A DNA stretch of 64,000 nt from Apodemus sylvaticus (taxonomy: Eukaryota > Chordata > Mammalia > Rodentia > Muridae): assembly GCF_947179515.1 (NCBI RefSeq), contig NC_067474.1, forward strand, positions 88,797,324 through 88,861,323, written 5' to 3'. The first letter of the stretch is position 1; every line of letters begins with the position of its first letter. The notes beneath the pieces were generated by a model, which had not been told where the DNA came from, did not search any database, and was given only the letters and a program-made list of their open reading frames with translations. This document shows positions 45,165 to 55,992 of this stretch, piece by piece. The translations under genes and the position numbers were made by a program.

Positions 45165-45335
45165 GTATTAGGAGAGGAGAGGAGGGGAGGGGAGGGGAGG
45201 GGAGGGGAGGGGAGGAGAGGGGAGGTGAGGAGAGGAGAGGGGAGGGGAGGAGAGGAGAGGGGAGGGGAGGAGAGGAGAGGAGAGGAGAGGAGGGGAGGGG
45301 AAGGGAGGGAAGGGGAAGGGAGGAGAGGAGAGAAA
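45165..45335. repeat. (GGAGG)n / (GGAGA)n purine minisatellite
   Basis: About 170 bp of G/A-only sequence built from five-base units GGGAG and GAGAG with local variation. It can form G-quadruplex or triplex DNA. The open frames on both strands are products of it. Confidence 0.95.
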
Positions 45336-45598
45336 CCCCTCACTGGAGGAACGCTGTCTTTGCAGATATGCAGAGCACACTCATGGGCACAGCACAGGTT
45401 GCACATCTACTAAGGGATTCAAATGTCTGTGGACATGACAAAGGATGAATAGAAGCCCTTGACCTTGTATAGGGACATCTATAACAGAACCCAAGGTTCT
45501 ATTTATAAGTGCATCCATATTCCCTGGGAGATGCTCATTACAGTACATAGTGTATTAGAAAACATTTGTAATTGGATTCTTAATTCACTCTTTCCTCT
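45336..45598. other. Unique sequence
   Basis: Short stretch between the minisatellite and the next L1, nothing recognised. Confidence 0.4.
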
Positions 45599-46231
45599 TC
45601 TGGCGGTTCCTCAGAAAACTGGGCACCTCACTTCCAGAAGATCCTGCTATACCACTCCTGGGCATATACCCAGAGGATTCCCCAGCATGTAATAAGGATA
45701 CATGTTCCACTATGTTCATAGCAGCCCTATTTATAATAGCCAGAAGCTGGAAAGAACACAGGTATCCCTCAACAGAAGAATGGATGCAAAAAATGTGGTA
45801 TATATACACAATGGAATACTATTCAGCCATTAGAAACAATGAATTCATGAAATTCTTAGGCAAATGGATGGAGCTGGAGAGCATCATACTAAGTGAGGTA
45901 ACCCAGTCTCAAAAGATCAATCATGGTATGCACTCACTAATAAGTGGATATTAACCTAGAAAACTGGAATACCCAAAACATAATCCACACATCAAATGAG
46001 GTACAAGAAGAACGGACGAGTGGCCCCTTGTTCTGGAAAGACTCAGTGTAGCAATATAGGGCAAAACCATAACAGGGAAGTGGGAAGGGGTGGGTGGGAG
46101 AACAGGGGGAGGGAAGGGGGCTTATGGGACTTTCCGGGAGTGGGGGGGCCAGAAAATGGGAAATCATTTGAAATGTAAATAAAAAATATATCGAATTAAA
46201 AAACTAAAAAAAAAAAAAAAAAAAAAAAAAA
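45599..46231 (+). mobile_element. L1 LINE, ORF2 C terminus plus 3' UTR, sense
   Basis: Young rat-type L1 truncated within ORF2. It starts 'tctggcggttcctcagaaaa' and encodes 'PEDPAIPLLGIYPED' and, in an 80-codon open frame (45712-45954), 'SWKEHRYPSTEEWMQK', 'MEYYSAIRNNEF', 'HSLISGY'. The 3' UTR ends 'aatcatttgaaatgtaaata' and poly(A) of about 26. No clear target-site duplication was found by eye. Confidence 0.95.
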
Positions 46232-46929
46232 GAACAAAAAAATCTGGTTTAGCTTTCTTATAGCTCCAATTCTGGGAGTGAATGAGCCTTCTCATTTTCC
46301 ATACTTTAGAATGGTATTCCCTTATAAAACTGGCATTTTGATTTCAGTTCCACTTCATTTTTATTTAGAGGAGAAGGAAATGGAAGATGGTAACAGAGGA
46401 GGAGAATAGGACCTGGCTTCATAAGTTAGTTATCAGGTGCATTCTCTAAGTCATGCCTCAGCTGTGGCTATCATAAACTTCATCACAACTGCACACCACC
46501 AAAAGCATAAAGCATACCAAGACAACCTGCAAATTCCTAAATATATATAATGAGAGTTGAAGTGAATTTGACTCAAAGCATATTTTGAGATTTCCAATAG
46601 CTTGTTTAAATGGCAGATCATTTCAGATAACTCAAATTAAACAAAACCAAACAAAACATTGGTTTAGAAATTATAAATAAACATCAAGAAAATGAATTCA
46701 AAAGACTACTCTTCAAAAAATCACTTAAATATAATTTCATCATGTTATTATGTATGAATGTTGTTACCAATCATGGGATCCAAAAGTTAGAAGCTATGTG
46801 TCACATTTCTTTAAATATGCATATCAATATAAAGGAATTTTTTCTTCTTACCTCCTCTACAAAGTTATCCCCTTGATAACCTTGAATTTATGATTCTCTA
46901 TTTAAAGCCAGCATGTGAAATTTGAAGTA
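46232..46929. other. Unique intergenic sequence
   Basis: No recognisable gene or repeat. Confidence 0.45.
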
Positions 46930-46935
46930 TCTGAT

Positions 46936-47035
46936 ATTTTTTTTAATTTTTTTTATTCGATATAATTTATTTACATTTCAAATGATTTCCCCTTTTCTAG
47001 CCCCCCCACTCCCCGAAAGTCCCGTAAGCCCCCTT
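46936..47035 (-). mobile_element. Very short L1 3' end, antisense
   Basis: 'attcgatataatttatttac', 'atttcaaatgatttcccctt', 'ttctagcccccccactcccc', 'gaaagtcccgtaagccccct': only the last 90 bases or so of the young L1 3' UTR plus tail. An extreme 5' truncation. Confidence 0.93.
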
Positions 47036-47959
47036 ATTAAGGTCCTAAACCAATGAGTAAAAAGGAAAAAATTGCAAATGTGTGGCTGATTGGAAAAATA
47101 GTTAGTGTAGGCCTGACTGCTGTTATTATTGAGGGTACAAGTGAAATAAAAATTAGGTCAATTTAAGCTCTGGAAAACACCCTATGGTGGTACTTGACTG
47201 ATTTGATGTGTTTTTGTACACAGTTGCTGTGATAATGGAGCAGACATTTACCCTATAACAAAGCAAAGTGCAAATATAAGCCTTGGGGTTTACAGTAATT
47301 CCAGACTACCAAACCTCCAGGAAGGGTTTTAAATGACGTCCCTGCTGATCTATTTACTGGTTAAAACCCTTTTGTCTCCTAAAAACAGCAACATCACATA
47401 CAAAACAAATTATTGATAAATTGAAGAATTTCAAACAAAGATAAACAGGGAATTAAAAATCTGTAGTAGACATTAGCTTTAGCTAGTGTAATGAACAGAA
47501 TGTGGTTGTTGGTCTGGATCCAGTTTCCTCTGTGCATTTTCAGACATAAAGAGTTCCTGTGTGAGGTTCCTATTCTGCTAGAATCCTGAAGAACAGAAGT
47601 AGCTCAGCTATGGGACTATGAGAGGAGCCAAGCAGTTTTGATTGCTTAGCATAATCTATAAACACAAGACACCAGGTTGACCCTCAAAGTGATCTCTTTC
47701 CCTTCACACAGGGATGGCAGGCCAGTGATATCGTTATGGGTTACAAAACAGCATTTAGAAAAGGTTCCTAAAGGAATTCTTTCTTCCTTTCAACTATGTT
47801 GCTATGGTAACCACACCAATCAGGCTCCTTCACAAAAGCTTTTGTGCCAAGTTCTGTTAGCAAACTCATATAGAAAGTGTAACTTGCACCCAAATACTAA
47901 CCAGGCCCAGGCCTGATTAGCTTCCAAGACCAAGCACATTTAGAGTGGCATGGCTATAA
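47036..47959. other. Unique intergenic sequence
   Basis: No recognisable gene or repeat. Confidence 0.45.
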
Positions 47960-48668
47960 GACACTCAAAGGAAAGAAAGATGAGAGGAAGGAAGAGTCCC
48001 AAGACCCAGCCATCCTCAAGAAGCAGGAGGGCAAAAATGTCGTAAATCCCACTTGGGAGAAGTCCTAAGTACTTCAGCATTGGACAAGATATCTAGCCCA
48101 AATGAGATCTCACTTTTTTAACTGGTCCCACTATACTGGTCAACAGTGGCAAAGGATTCTATAAGAGGCTCAACATACCTCCTGTCATTAACCCATTCAC
48201 TCAGGCCCTGAATCAACCAACAGCTACATAGTTGAGTAAATCTGCCCATAAGTATAGGCCACAGACAAAACAGGAGAAGAAGCAAACGCTACTGGCCAAT
48301 ACTAAAAGACATGTGGGCAAAGGGACATGTCCAATGCAGATACTATTAAAGTGCTGAACTTCTTGCCTATTCTTTCTCACAAAACAGGGTTTCTCTACTG
48401 TATCATCAAGGGGAAGGTCAGGTTAGAATGACTAGTCCACAAGAGGATATACCACTACTATTGCTTCATACTTGTTAACTAGGAAGACAAAGGAGCCCTG
48501 GACTGGTAGAAGCCAAAAGGATAATTATAAGGATTAGATCTTCTGCTGCTGGGAAGGCAATGTGCTGGGGCCAAAACCAATTGCTCAAATTGCTAAGTTC
48601 AAAAAGGCCAAGGTCAAAGAATTCACTACTAAACTGGGTCAAGTATACACTGCTACACTATCTGTACA
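47960..48668 (+). pseudogene. Rpl7a-ps: Processed RPL7A pseudogene with internal deletion
   Basis: RPL7A (eL8) is a ribosomal large-subunit protein of 266 residues. Intronless similarity runs in order from 'LKKQEGKNVVNP' through 'IGQDI', 'FTQALN', 'HKYRPQTKQEKKQ', then 'YCIIKGKVRLE', 'EDKGAL', 'GNVLGPKPIAQIAKFKKAKV' and 'TTKLGQ', spread over different frames with several stops. About 115 bp of coding sequence is missing near 48335, joining the 'GKG' region to the part just before 'YCIIKG'. A trace of the 3' UTR ('gtatacactgctacacta', 'ctgtacag') follows the stop position. Instead of a poly(A) tail, a (GA)n tract begins right at the end. Confidence 0.9.
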
Positions 48669-48669
48669 G

Positions 48670-48671
48670 AC

Positions 48672-48708
<37 letters not shown>
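48670..48708. repeat. (GA)n microsatellite
   Basis: About 19 GA units with one interruption, at the 3' end of the RPL7A pseudogene. Confidence 0.95.
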
Positions 48709-49325
48709 AGAAAATTAAAAGTAAATTTACTATCTTATTAGAAATAGACAAAAGACACTTCGATACAAGTAGAGGATTTTTTTTTTAGCACTAGGCATAT
48801 TAACACCTTAAATTAGTTAAGCATCTTAAATGAGTTAAGGTCCATCTTTTTCCGTAAAAGACAACAGAAGACTCTTCCAGGAAATGAAAAGGAATGGGCC
48901 TACCAGAAGGACTCTGGGGGGCAGAACATCCCTTGCCTTCCTGTACTTTGCTATGACTTCTTCCAAAACGTGTGCTGCATACATATTTGTGCTGCAGGTC
49001 CAACTCTCGGCAGAGGACACTAGCACACACATTAGTGCTGCATGTCTAACTCAGGCAGAGAGCTCTAACACACATTAGTGCTCCAGGTCTAACTGACAGA
49101 AAGAGGGTCCCAGCATTTGATGTCCACATGAGCACACAAGTGTGTAAGCAAAAAGGAATCCATTTCTTACAGTGTATTTTCCCTTAGTAAGGCCCCTCGA
49201 ACATATTATTGATTATAGTCATAGACTTGAAGACTGTTTTATGTTAATGACATGGATTCACGTTACTATACTTCCACTTCTATCAAGTTTCACTCTCTGT
49301 TGTATGCACTTTAAAAAACAAAACA
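48709..49325. other. Unique sequence
   Basis: Contains a locally repeated phrase, 'gtgctgcatgtctaactcag' at 49036 and 'gtgctccaggtctaactgac' at 49078, suggesting a small old tandem duplication of about 42 bp. No gene. Confidence 0.45.
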
Positions 49326-49329
49326 AATT

Positions 49330-49468
49330 ACTATTGGATGTGGTGGTTCATACCTGGAGGTCCAACAAACAAGAGAGTTGCTGCAAACTTAAGGCTTGCC
49401 TGGGCTGCATGGAAATGCAAGGCTGGTGAGGGCTACATACCCAACCCAAAGCCAGAAAGAGAGATTGA
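49330..49468 (+). mobile_element. B1-like SINE, diverged, sense
   Basis: 'attggatgtggtggttcata' and 'cttgcctgggctgcatggaa' fit the B1/proto-B1 frame. Confidence 0.65.
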
Positions 49469-49647
49469 CTTAATAAACTTCAATAACTGCTTTGAGAGAC
49501 AAGAGACTTTTATAAGAAAACAATAGTTAACCATGTAGAAAAAAACTTTTCCTATTCTTATCTTTAATTTTACTCAGAAGTACCCAAAGAAATTAAGAAA
49601 TTCTATATTCTTATCAGTCCTCCAAATCCTACTATATATGTATGTAC

Positions 49648-49650
<3 letters not shown>

Positions 49651-49714
<64 letters not shown>

Positions 49715-49732
49715 CATATATATCCTGTTGTT
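49651..49732. repeat. (TA)30 microsatellite
   Basis: Thirty uninterrupted TA units (49651-49710) followed by 'catacatatatat'. Able to extrude as a cruciform. Confidence 0.95.
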
Positions 49733-50270
49733 AAAGTGCTTTATTGTTAAAATCTAAAATATAGACTACACACACGTATATACATATATATATATATTCT
49801 ACTTTATTGTTATAGAGTGAAGGATTTCATAAGACAACAAAAAAGCAAACCTTTTGTGAGAAGGGCACTTAATGGTTCTACTCTTTCTAATAACTATCCT
49901 AAATTTAAAATAGGTACTATCTTTTTCCTAGAATGTGTAGAATTTCAAGATTTCGGATGAAACAAATATACATCAAAACACTTGATAATTATGAGGAGAA
50001 TGAAACAACATGATAATTTGAGACAAATTAAAACAAAAGTTAATTGTTCAGAGACTTTAAAAGAACAACATCATCAGCACCACTAAACACCAACTTTGAC
50101 CAGTACTATTCTCCTGAAATGTGTGTAAGCTGAATTGAGAAACTTGTGGTTTGATGTGTACAGAGTTAAGTAGAAACTCATGATCGTATTGTCCTCATGT
50201 TATCTGAACTGTGCAAAGCTTACTAGAGACCTAGGACATTTCAGCTAGAACTAAATTGTCACCGTAAGTA
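49733..50270. other. Unique AT-rich sequence
   Basis: No recognisable gene or repeat apart from a short 'tatatatata' run near 49787. Confidence 0.45.
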
Positions 50271-50274
50271 AAAG

Positions 50275-50370
50275 GATGGGGACAGAGTTCAACGATATAG
50301 AACTTCCCTAGCATGTGCAGAGTCTTAGTGTGATCCCTCTATGTCAAGCAATAAATAAGTAAATTACAAT
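50275..50370 (+). mobile_element. ID-like SINE, sense
   Basis: 'ggggacagagttcaacgata', 'tagaacttccctagcatgtg', 'cagagtcttagtgtgatccc' follow the order of the BC1/tRNA-Ala-derived ID element (A box, anticodon-like arm, B box), then an A-rich tail. It is old and diverged. Confidence 0.65.
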
Positions 50371-50779
50371 TAAGAAAATCTGAAACACTGAATGAATCAA
50401 CATTCATTATCTGTTGTAATTTCAAGTGTTTCACTTCATGAAGCTAATGCCAACCTAAACTATGGAAATTGACATTTTAATTAACGTTGAGAACAAATTT
50501 CAACACCTAAACTTACATAGTGCTATTATCTTGTATTTGTATGTGACATCGGAAATTTTCCTTAGCTCCTTTCTGCTTTATGATATTTGATTTTCTTCAT
50601 AATTCTGGTAGATACTAGTTTAAAAAAATGTAGTTTAAATCAGTTTAACAATGTGTATTACCAATGATTCCTCTTACAATAATAATTATAACATTAAATT
50701 TTATTAACCACCAACTCATTGGCCTATTTTTCTTTACTATTAACATATTATCAGGGCAGACATACAAACAATGTCTTCA
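50371..50779. other. Unique AT-rich sequence
   Basis: No recognisable gene or repeat. Confidence 0.45.
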
Positions 50780-50925
50780 GTTGTCACAGTGATTCTGAGA
50801 TGTGACTATACTCGTTTCACACTCTACAGTTCTTACACAAAAGTTCAGAAAGGTTAAATGGCCTGTCAATGTTGAGCAGTGAGAACCAGTAGCTAGAACC
50901 CCCAGTCAGCTCCAGTAGACTGGCA
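50780..50925 (+). mobile_element. MIR SINE, sense
   Basis: 'agttcagaaaggttaaatgg', 'cctgtcaatgttgagcagtg', 'agctagaacccccagtcagc' keep the MIR core order. Confidence 0.65.
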
Positions 50926-51117
50926 CGCACATTTCTCTTTGTGCCAAGAACAAATCAAACACCCAGATACTTTTACTACAGATTACTGTTCTCATTCAGA
51001 GAAACTTGCCATTGCTAGTTATTTCTAACAGTTATAAAATTTGAGACTAATTGTTGATTTGGCTTTGTAATTGTAACTTTGCCTTTCAGGGACACTTTAT
51101 ACATCTTCATTACAAAA

Positions 51118-51305
51118 CACCCATTTACCCGGGCGGTGGTGGCTCATACCTGTAATCCCAGCACTCTGGGAGGCAGAGGCAGGCGGATCTCTGAGTTCGA
51201 GGCCAGCCTGGTCTACAGAGTGAGTTCCAGGACAGCCAGGGCTACACAGAGAAACCCTGTCTCAAAAAAAAAAAAAAGAAGAAGAAAAAAAACCACCCAT
51301 TTGCC
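51118..51305 (+). mobile_element. Young B1 SINE with target-site duplication
   Basis: Near-consensus B1 from 'gggcggtggtggctcatacc' to 'gaaaccctgtctc' plus an A-rich tail. Direct repeats 'cacccatttacc' (51118) and 'cacccatttgcc' (51294) flank it with one mismatch. The internal 'ctacagagtgagttcc' is the rat-like form. The 90-codon open frame across it is B1-derived and not a gene. Confidence 0.97.
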
Positions 51306-52304
51306 CTTACAGCACATTCCTGAGGGCTTCCTCTGTTGCCCTTTAGAATAACATTAAAGCAAGAACTGAAAGAACTTATTCTATTTGTTTCCATGCCTGA
51401 CTGCTTAGTTAAATACAAAATATCATGGAACCAGAAGGTGGCACAAATGCTAAGAAAGGATGTTCTAACAAGAGCTGACTTTGCAAAGAAAGAAACAAAG
51501 GATTAATTCTTAACCTTGATAAGATGAAAGGAAATCACTAGAGGAGACAATATGTACAGCACCTGGCCCTTTCTCTCCAAATCATATGCTCTTGCTGCTC
51601 AGTGGAGATAGTGTCTGTGTGTCAGCATGTTATTCTCTTGACTATGGATAAACCGAAGTATAAAATACAGAAAGGTTCTTCCAGCACATTTTCTTTCTTT
51701 CTATTTTATATGAATAAATTAATTTCAGTCTTATATACTTTTCTAATATAAAAGCTCAGTGAAAATGTAGTATAAATTTTAATCTATTACATTATATTTG
51801 ACTACTTCAGTAAAATTATCTGGGAAAGACTTAAAGACAAAATCCCTTTGTGATCCAGTTCTGTGAACTTTCTGATAGCTAGAATTACCAGATAATTCTC
51901 TCATTTGCCACATAATCAGGGAGCAAAAGCAAAAAGAAGGCTCACTCCTGGGTTTCCCTGTGTCTTGTTCTCCTGTCTACATAATTACATACACTAAAAC
52001 CAGGGTATAAAGGAAGTGTGACATCCCATGATAGTTGAGTTGAGTGCTTTTGTGTCAAGATGCTTAAAGTCGCATTTTCCAGCTGACAAGGATGCTCGAA
52101 GGCTGCATATTAGAGAGGCTACAGTCTCATGCTCCCTCAGTAAGGATAGCAAAAAGGAAATGCACCCATATATTGAAAATCAAGGGCAAAAGATCACAAA
52201 TATGCCCAGATGTGTGCCTTTTAAGTGAATCTAATTATTTTAAGTGTATAATTAAAAATAATCAAACTATAAATGATAAATCCCTATAAGTTTTGGTCAG
52301 TTTA
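51306..52304. other. Unique intergenic sequence
   Basis: No recognisable gene or repeat. Confidence 0.45.
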
Positions 52305-52470
52305 AAAATGAAAGCCAATACCTGGTGCACATGACTTAATTTCTAGCAGAGGCAGGAGAATTAGGAGTTCAAAGTAAGCAGTGACTTCGGAGGGAGTTCA
52401 AGATTAGCCTGGACTAATGAGAACTTGTCTCAAAAAAGTCAAAAATCTGAACAAAACAACCACAAAATAA
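52305..52470 (+). mobile_element. B1-like SINE, diverged, sense
   Basis: 'ctagcagaggcaggagaatt', 'caagattagcctggactaat', 'gagaacttgtctcaaaaaag' follow the B1 order. Confidence 0.8.
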
Positions 52471-52569
52471 AAAGAATTTAAACACATTTATTCATGTGTG
52501 TTTATTATAAGCACCTGTAGTATACATATCATTGCCATTTACATTCAAATATTAAAACTGAGGATTTGT

Positions 52570-52910
52570 GTTAGTGATCTACTGCTGTGAGGAGACGCCA
52601 TAAGCATGTCAACTCATTTATGGGAAATATTTAATTGGGGGCTTTCTTACAGTGTCAAAGATATAGTACATTCTCAGCTCCGTGAGAAGCACTGCTACAT
52701 GGGGAAGGAACTGAGAGTTCTCCATAGGGATCCAAAGACTGCAGGAAGGGAGGAACACTGGGCCTGGCTTGAAGTTTTGAAACCCAAAAGCCATCCTCCT
52801 ACAAAGCCACACCTCTTAATCCCTCTAAAGTAGTGCCACTCCCTAATGGCCAAGCGCTCAAATCTATGAATATTTGTTCTTATTCAGAGCTCCACAGGAT
52901 TGGTGTACAT
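52570..52910 (-). mobile_element. Murine interspersed repeat, antisense
   Basis: 'gtgatctactgctgtgagga' through 'aagccacacctcttaatccc' and 'tagtgccactccctaatggc' match the reverse complement of the same broad group of murine medium repeats as 37.0-37.4 kb. Family not named. Confidence 0.65.
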
Positions 52911-53120
52911 TAGTCAGTTTTCCTGTCACCTTGCTACAGTTCCATCCTAGTAAGCAACTTAGCTCTTCAATCTGTCTCTTAAAACTCATCCTTTAAAATG
53001 AAGAAGTAAGGAAAATATAATTCCTGGCTTACCACCTTTTGCACTTTTCTTGTACTAGGAATTAAATCTTAGGTCTCAACATGATGGCCAAGGATCCAAA
53101 CATTCTGCCCCACATAAACA

Positions 53121-53121
<1 letters not shown>

Positions 53122-53153
<32 letters not shown>

Positions 53154-53207
53154 TATACATATGTATATACATATATACACAAAACATCTATGTGTATATA
53201 CACACAC

Positions 53208-53262
<55 letters not shown>
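53122..53262. repeat. (CA)n, (TATG)n and (TA)n complex microsatellite
   Basis: CA units at 53122-53151, alternating TA/CA in the middle, about 22 TA units at 53210-53254, then CACA. Confidence 0.95.
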
Positions 53263-53263
<1 letters not shown>

Positions 53264-53394
53264 CCCACCACTTTAAGTCCTCCCTCTGAAATTAAAAGAC
53301 CTACATCAACATATTGTCCAAAAGAAAACTCAAATAGATAGAATGATAGATAGGCCCAGTTGATTTTCCCTTTCACCACTGAGACATAGCTTAC
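53263..53394. other. Short unique sequence
   Basis: Nothing recognised. Confidence 0.4.
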
Positions 53395-53506
53395 CAGGTT
53401 TTTGAGGCTGACTTTGAACTCACTCTTCAGTCTAGGACTGCCCTACCCTTATCATCTGCTCACGCTGCTTCCCAAGTAGGTTACACCACCAAGCCTGGCT
53501 TCCTCA
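53395..53506 (-). mobile_element. B1-type SINE, antisense
   Basis: 'gaggctgactttgaactcac', 'gctgcttcccaagtaggtta', 'caccaccaagcctggc' are reverse-complemented B1. Confidence 0.75.
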
Positions 53507-53734
53507 CCTGTTCTCTATTTTTAAAAAGTACTGAAGATAGATCTATCTACCTTCTTGATTTTAAAATGCACAAACTGCATTCCTAAATACATTCATGTCT
53601 CTATATATTGTATCTCTGGGTCCAACCAATAGTCCAGGATCAGAACCCACAGAAGTCCTTGGTGATAGTTTTCTAACTAGCAACTTAATTGGATTTGTAT
53701 ACATATGGAAATAAAATTTTATATAAGTCTAAAG

Positions 53735-53985
53735 AAAGAGGACCCATCCCTTGAGCCAAGATGCTGGATTGAACAAAAAGAAGAAACACAGCTCAGTACA
53801 CACATTATTGTCTTCTGGTCATTGAATCTGGATTTGATCTAACCAGTTGCCTCACCCTTCTACCACAATACCTTCCCTTGCATGCCACACCCTCAAACTG
53901 TGAGCTCAAATATATCTATCTTTCCTTAAATTCCTTTTGTAGGATATTTTTTGTCACAGCAATAAGAAAAATAACTCTACTACTA
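53735..53985 (+). mobile_element. Murine interspersed repeat 3' part, sense
   Basis: 'caccctcaaactgtgagctc', 'ttccttttgtaggatatttt', 'ttgtcacagcaataagaaaa' match the 3' end group also seen at 41.8 kb. Confidence 0.65.
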
Positions 53986-54394
53986 TGTTGTTTTTCACTG
54001 TCCCTTTAAAACTCAGCCAATAGGGAAGGATTTTATCTAACCCTTACTCAATTTAACTACTTTTCTGACTCAGAAACATCTAGCCACCACCACAGTCCTA
54101 ATGCAAAAGTAAAATGCCTAGTTTTGTCCATCAAAAAACTCAAATTCTAGGTATCTCTCCTATCCAAATAGAGTTAGCTACACAGAAGTGTTGGTGATTT
54201 TAAAAGGATGACATCAGCCCCTTTTCCTTTTATTCCTTCCTTTGATCTTTCAACCCCATTATTTCTGAACCTGAAATGACCAGGTTCGCATGATGAGAAG
54301 GAATGAACTAAGAGAATTACCAGGCAGTAGCTCAATGGTTGCTAACTCAGTGCTTCCTATTCTGTCACCCAACACACCCATGTGAGAAACATTT
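53986..54394. other. Unique intergenic sequence
   Basis: No recognisable gene. A faint antisense SINE-like stretch near 54310 is too diverged to call. Confidence 0.4.
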
Positions 54395-54402
54395 ATGCGC
54401 GC

Positions 54403-54459
<57 letters not shown>

Positions 54460-54482
54460 TGTATGTGTGTGTGTGTGTGTAT
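54395..54482. repeat. 88-bp alternating purine/pyrimidine tract
   Basis: Begins 'atgcgcgcgcgcacgtgtg' and continues as (TG)n with two TATG steps. Every base from 54395 to 54482 alternates purine and pyrimidine, so it is a strong Z-DNA candidate, nucleated by the (GC)n block. Confidence 0.95.
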
Positions 54483-54861
54483 TTGTCTTTATTTCCATAG
54501 TTGTCTAGACACTTACGCTAGCCATTGACACTGCTATTCCAAATTCTGTCATAATCTCTGTAACTAGCACTGACTTTTACAACCCCTTGGACTGTGCTGA
54601 TGTTTGCTCCTTTCTGTGGATAACATCCAAAATGGCTGCCCCATGTTTTTCTTCACCAAAAAACTCAGAGTGGAGGGAAATCTCAACATGTACCTCTTCT
54701 GTCTTCTATCTTCCCTCTTGGGGTGAATAGCTAACCTCCTTCTCTTTTGATCCTTTTAGATGTTCTACATCAAAACATCTAACAAGACCACCAGGCCTCT
54801 TTAAACCTGTTGAGGTTGCTTCAGTTAATATGGAAAGCACTAAGGGGCTGAGTTACAGTTT
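54483..54861. other. Unique intergenic sequence
   Basis: No recognisable gene or repeat. Confidence 0.45.
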
Positions 54862-54995
54862 CTTTTTTTTTTTATTAGATATTTTCTTTATTTATATTTC
54901 AAATGTTATCCCCTTTCCTGGTCCCTCCCCTGCCCCCCAGAATCCCCCTATCCTATCTCCCTACCTCTGCTTATATGAGGGTGTTCCCCCATGAC
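54862..54995 (-). mobile_element. L1 LINE 3' end, antisense
   Basis: T run, then 'attagatattttctttattt', 'atatttcaaatgttatcccc', 'cccccagaatccccctatcc': reverse complement of a mouse-like/older L1 3' UTR with tail. About 130 bp long. Confidence 0.9.
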
Positions 54996-54999
54996 CAAA

Positions 55000-55318
55000 G
55001 TCAACTTTGAAGGAAATGCTTTATTTCAACAAACAACCCTCAGGTCATACTCCATCCCTGATGTGAGGGCAGGAATCTGGAAGCCGGAACCAGAGACCAT
55101 GGAGGAACACTGTTATTGGCTTGCTTCCATGACCTTTTCAACTGTCTTTCTTGTATATTCTTGTATACTAACTGCCCAGGGGTGGCACCAAACACAACGG
55201 TATGCCCCACTCTGCCCCCATTTCAGCCATTTCTTAAGAAAATGCTCCATGGGCTTGTCTACTGTCCAATCTTATGAAGGCATTTTCTCAGTTCTCAGAT
55301 ATCTCTAGCTGTGTCAAG
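55000..55318 (-). mobile_element. Murine interspersed repeat, antisense
   Basis: 'ccatggaggaacactgttat', 'caggggtggcaccaaacaca', 'ttcttaagaaaatgctccat', 'cttatgaaggcattttctca' and 'agctgtgtcaagatgat' are the reverse complement of the element at 38.41-38.77 kb, including an internal part lost there. Confidence 0.8.
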
Positions 55319-55790
55319 ATGATGAAAAGGCAGACCCGAGAGAGGTCACCTGTGAAAGGTCCCTGCCCTGTGGGTTAAGTCAGGACTGTGGATGTTGTCT
55401 TATAGAAGAGGGCTCACCCACATGATTTATCTTTGAGAATCTTGTCCTTCAACTGCATCACTAAAACTATTTCGCAGGATTTCTAGTCAGAGTACTGGGA
55501 GTATTGGGAGTGGGGCATGTAGCATTCAGTGGCAGATCACGTTCAGCCTTAATCTAAGGTTGGATCCCCACCATCCTCTTACCCCCAGTGAAGAAAAAAA
55601 ATATGTTTGTGCTACAGTCAGTTGAAAATCAGTATCTGAATCAGTCTGAAACCAATTTTAGATGATATATTCTTGAATAAAATGTTTTTAGATATTGGTG
55701 TTATTAAGATCTGAAACAAATCTGGACATATTAATTTTCATGATTTTTTATGAATACATTTGCATTGCTTTTGTGGCTTGGTTTTTTTGG
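55319..55790. other. Unique intergenic sequence
   Basis: No recognisable gene or repeat. Confidence 0.45.
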
Positions 55791-55800
55791 GTTTTTTGTT

Positions 55801-55803
55801 TGT

Positions 55804-55842
<39 letters not shown>
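55801..55842. repeat. (GCTT)n microsatellite
   Basis: About nine to ten GCTT units at the T-rich end of the adjacent antisense B1. Confidence 0.93.
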
Positions 55843-55854
55843 GTTTAGTTTGAT

Positions 55855-55992
55855 TGTTTTGTTGACTTTTTGAGACATGGTCTCCTTTAATACCATAACA
55901 GCATGGACTCAAACTCTCACTATATAGCTGATGCTGATCCTGAATTCCTAGTCTTCCCACATAATGGGAGACTGGTCTGTACCACCATGTAC
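55855..55992 (-). mobile_element. B1-type SINE, antisense
   Basis: 'ttgagacatggtctccttta', 'ctgatcctgaattcctagtc', 'tctgtaccaccatg' fit a diverged reverse-complemented B1. Confidence 0.7.

Noticed and set aside
45104..45448. Overlapping 70-100 codon frames
   Set aside because: Artefacts of the GGAGG minisatellite on both strands.
51079..51351. 90-codon open frame
   Set aside because: Most of it is a sense translation of a young B1 SINE.
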